Assembly: GCF_002099425.1 (NCBI RefSeq)
Contig: NW_018344334.1
Location: 550,001 to 614,000 of the forward strand
DNA length: 64,000 nucleotides
Direction: 5' to 3'
From: Phascolarctos cinereus
Lineage: Eukaryota > Chordata > Mammalia > Diprotodontia > Phascolarctidae
The notes below the pieces were generated by a model. That model had not been told where the DNA came from. It worked only from the letters and a program-made list of their open reading frames with translations, and ran no database searches. Below, piece after piece: positions 62,736 through 64,000 of the stretch. How positions within the stretch are numbered: position 1 is the first letter of the stretch; every line of letters begins with the position of its first letter. The position numbers and the translations under genes are program-made.

Positions 62736-63868
62736 GCTTTGACTTGTTTTTCATGATTTTCTTGCATCACTCTCATTTCTCTTTCCAGTTTTTCCTCTAC
62801 TTCTTTTACTTGCTTCTCAAAATCTCTCTTGAGCTCTTCCAAGGCCTAGGACTGATTCATATTTTTCTTGGAGGCTTTGTATGTAGGAGCTTTCACTTTG
62901 TTGTCTTCTTCTTGTTGTATGTTTTACTGTTCTTTGTCATGAAAGTAAGATAATATAGTCTGACTCTTTTTGCGCTGCTTGCTCATGATCCTGGCCAATT
63001 ACTTGAGTTTTAAACTCTTTGTTAAGGTAAGAGTCTGCTTCCAATGTGGAGAAAGTACTGTCCCAAACTTTGGGGTTTTGTGCAGCTGTTTTCGGAGATA
63101 CTTCCAGGGACCTGTAAATTTTCAATTCTTCCAAGGTGGTGTGATCATTGGAGAGGTGTTTACTCCTTTCCTTCACTGTGCTCTGGTCTATGGGTGACCA
63201 CAAGCCCTCTTTTCTGCCTTGGAACTGTGAGGAGTATTCTCCTCTTTACTGCCACTACAAGCTTTACCACACCAATATTCCTCCTTGCCCCAGGACCGCT
63301 GCCCAGAACTGTGACCCACATCCAAGCACGGGCAAAGCAAGAGATTCCTGCCTCAGCACTGGCAAAAAGATCCCTGCAATCTCTCTCTGATCAGCCACTT
63401 GATTCCCCCTCAGTCTGTGGGCTGGAAGCTCAGGAGGCAGCCCCGCCCAGGGTTGTGCTTGGGGAATGGAGCTGAGACCACCTCCTTCTCTCTCAGTACC
63501 ACAGAAACGTATTTTTCCCACTGACCTTCTAAGTTGTCTTTGGTGTTTGTGGGTTGAGAAGTCTGGAAACTGCCACAGTTGCCTGAGATTCAGTCCTCTG
63601 AGGCCTGCTCTGGGTTTGCTGTGGCCTGCACGCCCACACCACACTAAGCTCCTCTCCCAGCCTAGTGCGATATACCTTTCCGATCAACCATCCAGGGTGT
63701 CTTCGGCTGGAAATTTGTTTCACTCTGTCTTTTTGTGGGGTCTGCTGCTTTAGAATTTGTTTACAGACTTTTTTTTAGGTATTTGGAGGGGTTTGGGGCA
63801 GAGCTCAAGCAAGTCACTGCTTTCACTCCATCATCTTGGCTCCACCCCCCCCACCCCTGTAAACTTCT

Positions 63869-64000
63869 AAGGAAGAAAGGCATGACATAAGAACAAAATC
63901 CAGAAGGGTAGAAGGGGTCGAGGGCCCTTATCAGACTTTGGTTAGTGGGTCAGAATAATTAATCCCAAAATGATCAAGCTAGAAAGAAATAGAATTTCCT
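63869..64000. other. Window end, no feature
   Basis: Nothing recognised in the last 130 bp. Confidence 0.5.

Larger units (their letters stand above)
60986..63858 (-). mobile_element. Near full-length HAL1 (half-L1) element, copy 2
   Basis: About 2.87 kb, same orientation and organisation as copy 1. The 5' end has CCAAGATGATGGAGTGAAAGC near 63,815-63,840; the 3' end is an A-rich tail at 60,986. ORF1 pieces: 62,535-62,735 and 62,323-62,535. AAACTTCT lies on both sides (60,978-60,985 and 63,861-63,868), a GC/GT base pair before it giving 9 of 10. It lacks about 115 bp of the copy 1 3'UTR (55,075-55,190 counterpart). The two copies are similar but clearly diverged, so they are independent insertions. 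Confidence 0.85.

Overview
The window reads as gene-free intergenic or intronic DNA of a marsupial (metatherian). The basis is repeat content: tRNA-headed SINEs carrying an RTE-type 3' tail, CORE-SINEs/MIRs, L2 and L3/CR1 LINE pieces, marsupial-type L1 3' ends and half-L1 (HAL1) elements, in AT-rich, CpG-poor sequence with many CA/TA/GATA microsatellites. I recall the repeat families from memory; no library search was possible, so subfamily names are left open. The species cannot be fixed. I found no host protein-coding exon, tRNA, rRNA or other RNA gene. The longest open frames are LINE ORF1 remnants or shadows of simple repeats.

Layout. 0-9.5 kb: MIR/L2/SINE debris, a 2.5 kb L1 tail, a long inverted repeat (5,639-6,572), an L3/CR1 fragment and a possible LTR. 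9.5-14 kb: a minus-strand solo LTR (about 10.4-11.07 kb) and a 1.3 kb minus-strand L1 3' end. 14-22.5 kb: a degenerate TTCA-type minisatellite, SINEs, a second inverted repeat with 1.3 kb spacer (19,417-21,244) and a 220 bp polypyrimidine tract. 22.5-35 kb: L2 pieces, an LTR lying inside a SINE (26,117-26,891), an L3/CR1 copy split by two SINEs, and a hAT-like MITE with 8 bp duplications. 35-40.6 kb: an old plus-strand HAL1/L1 composite, itself invaded by another HAL1 piece and SINEs. 40.6-54 kb: a 2.1 kb L2 with recognisable reverse-transcriptase-region sequence, a second SINE-split L3/CR1, and a 5'-truncated L1 with an 11 bp target duplication. 54-64 kb: two near-full-length HAL1 elements in the same (minus) orientation, one with a perfect 14 bp target-site duplication.

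How it fits together. The window is a stratified record of retrotransposition. L2/MIR and L3/CR1 form the oldest layer. The RTE-tailed SINEs and MIRs cut into them. L1 and HAL1, with LTR elements, come last. HAL1 and L1 use the same kind of insertion site, consistent with HAL1 being mobilised by L1 proteins. I found no previously undescribed biological system. The best leads are the two long inverted repeats, the duplicated tail of the HAL1 elements, and the HAL1 copy that keeps an ORF2 C-terminal remnant.
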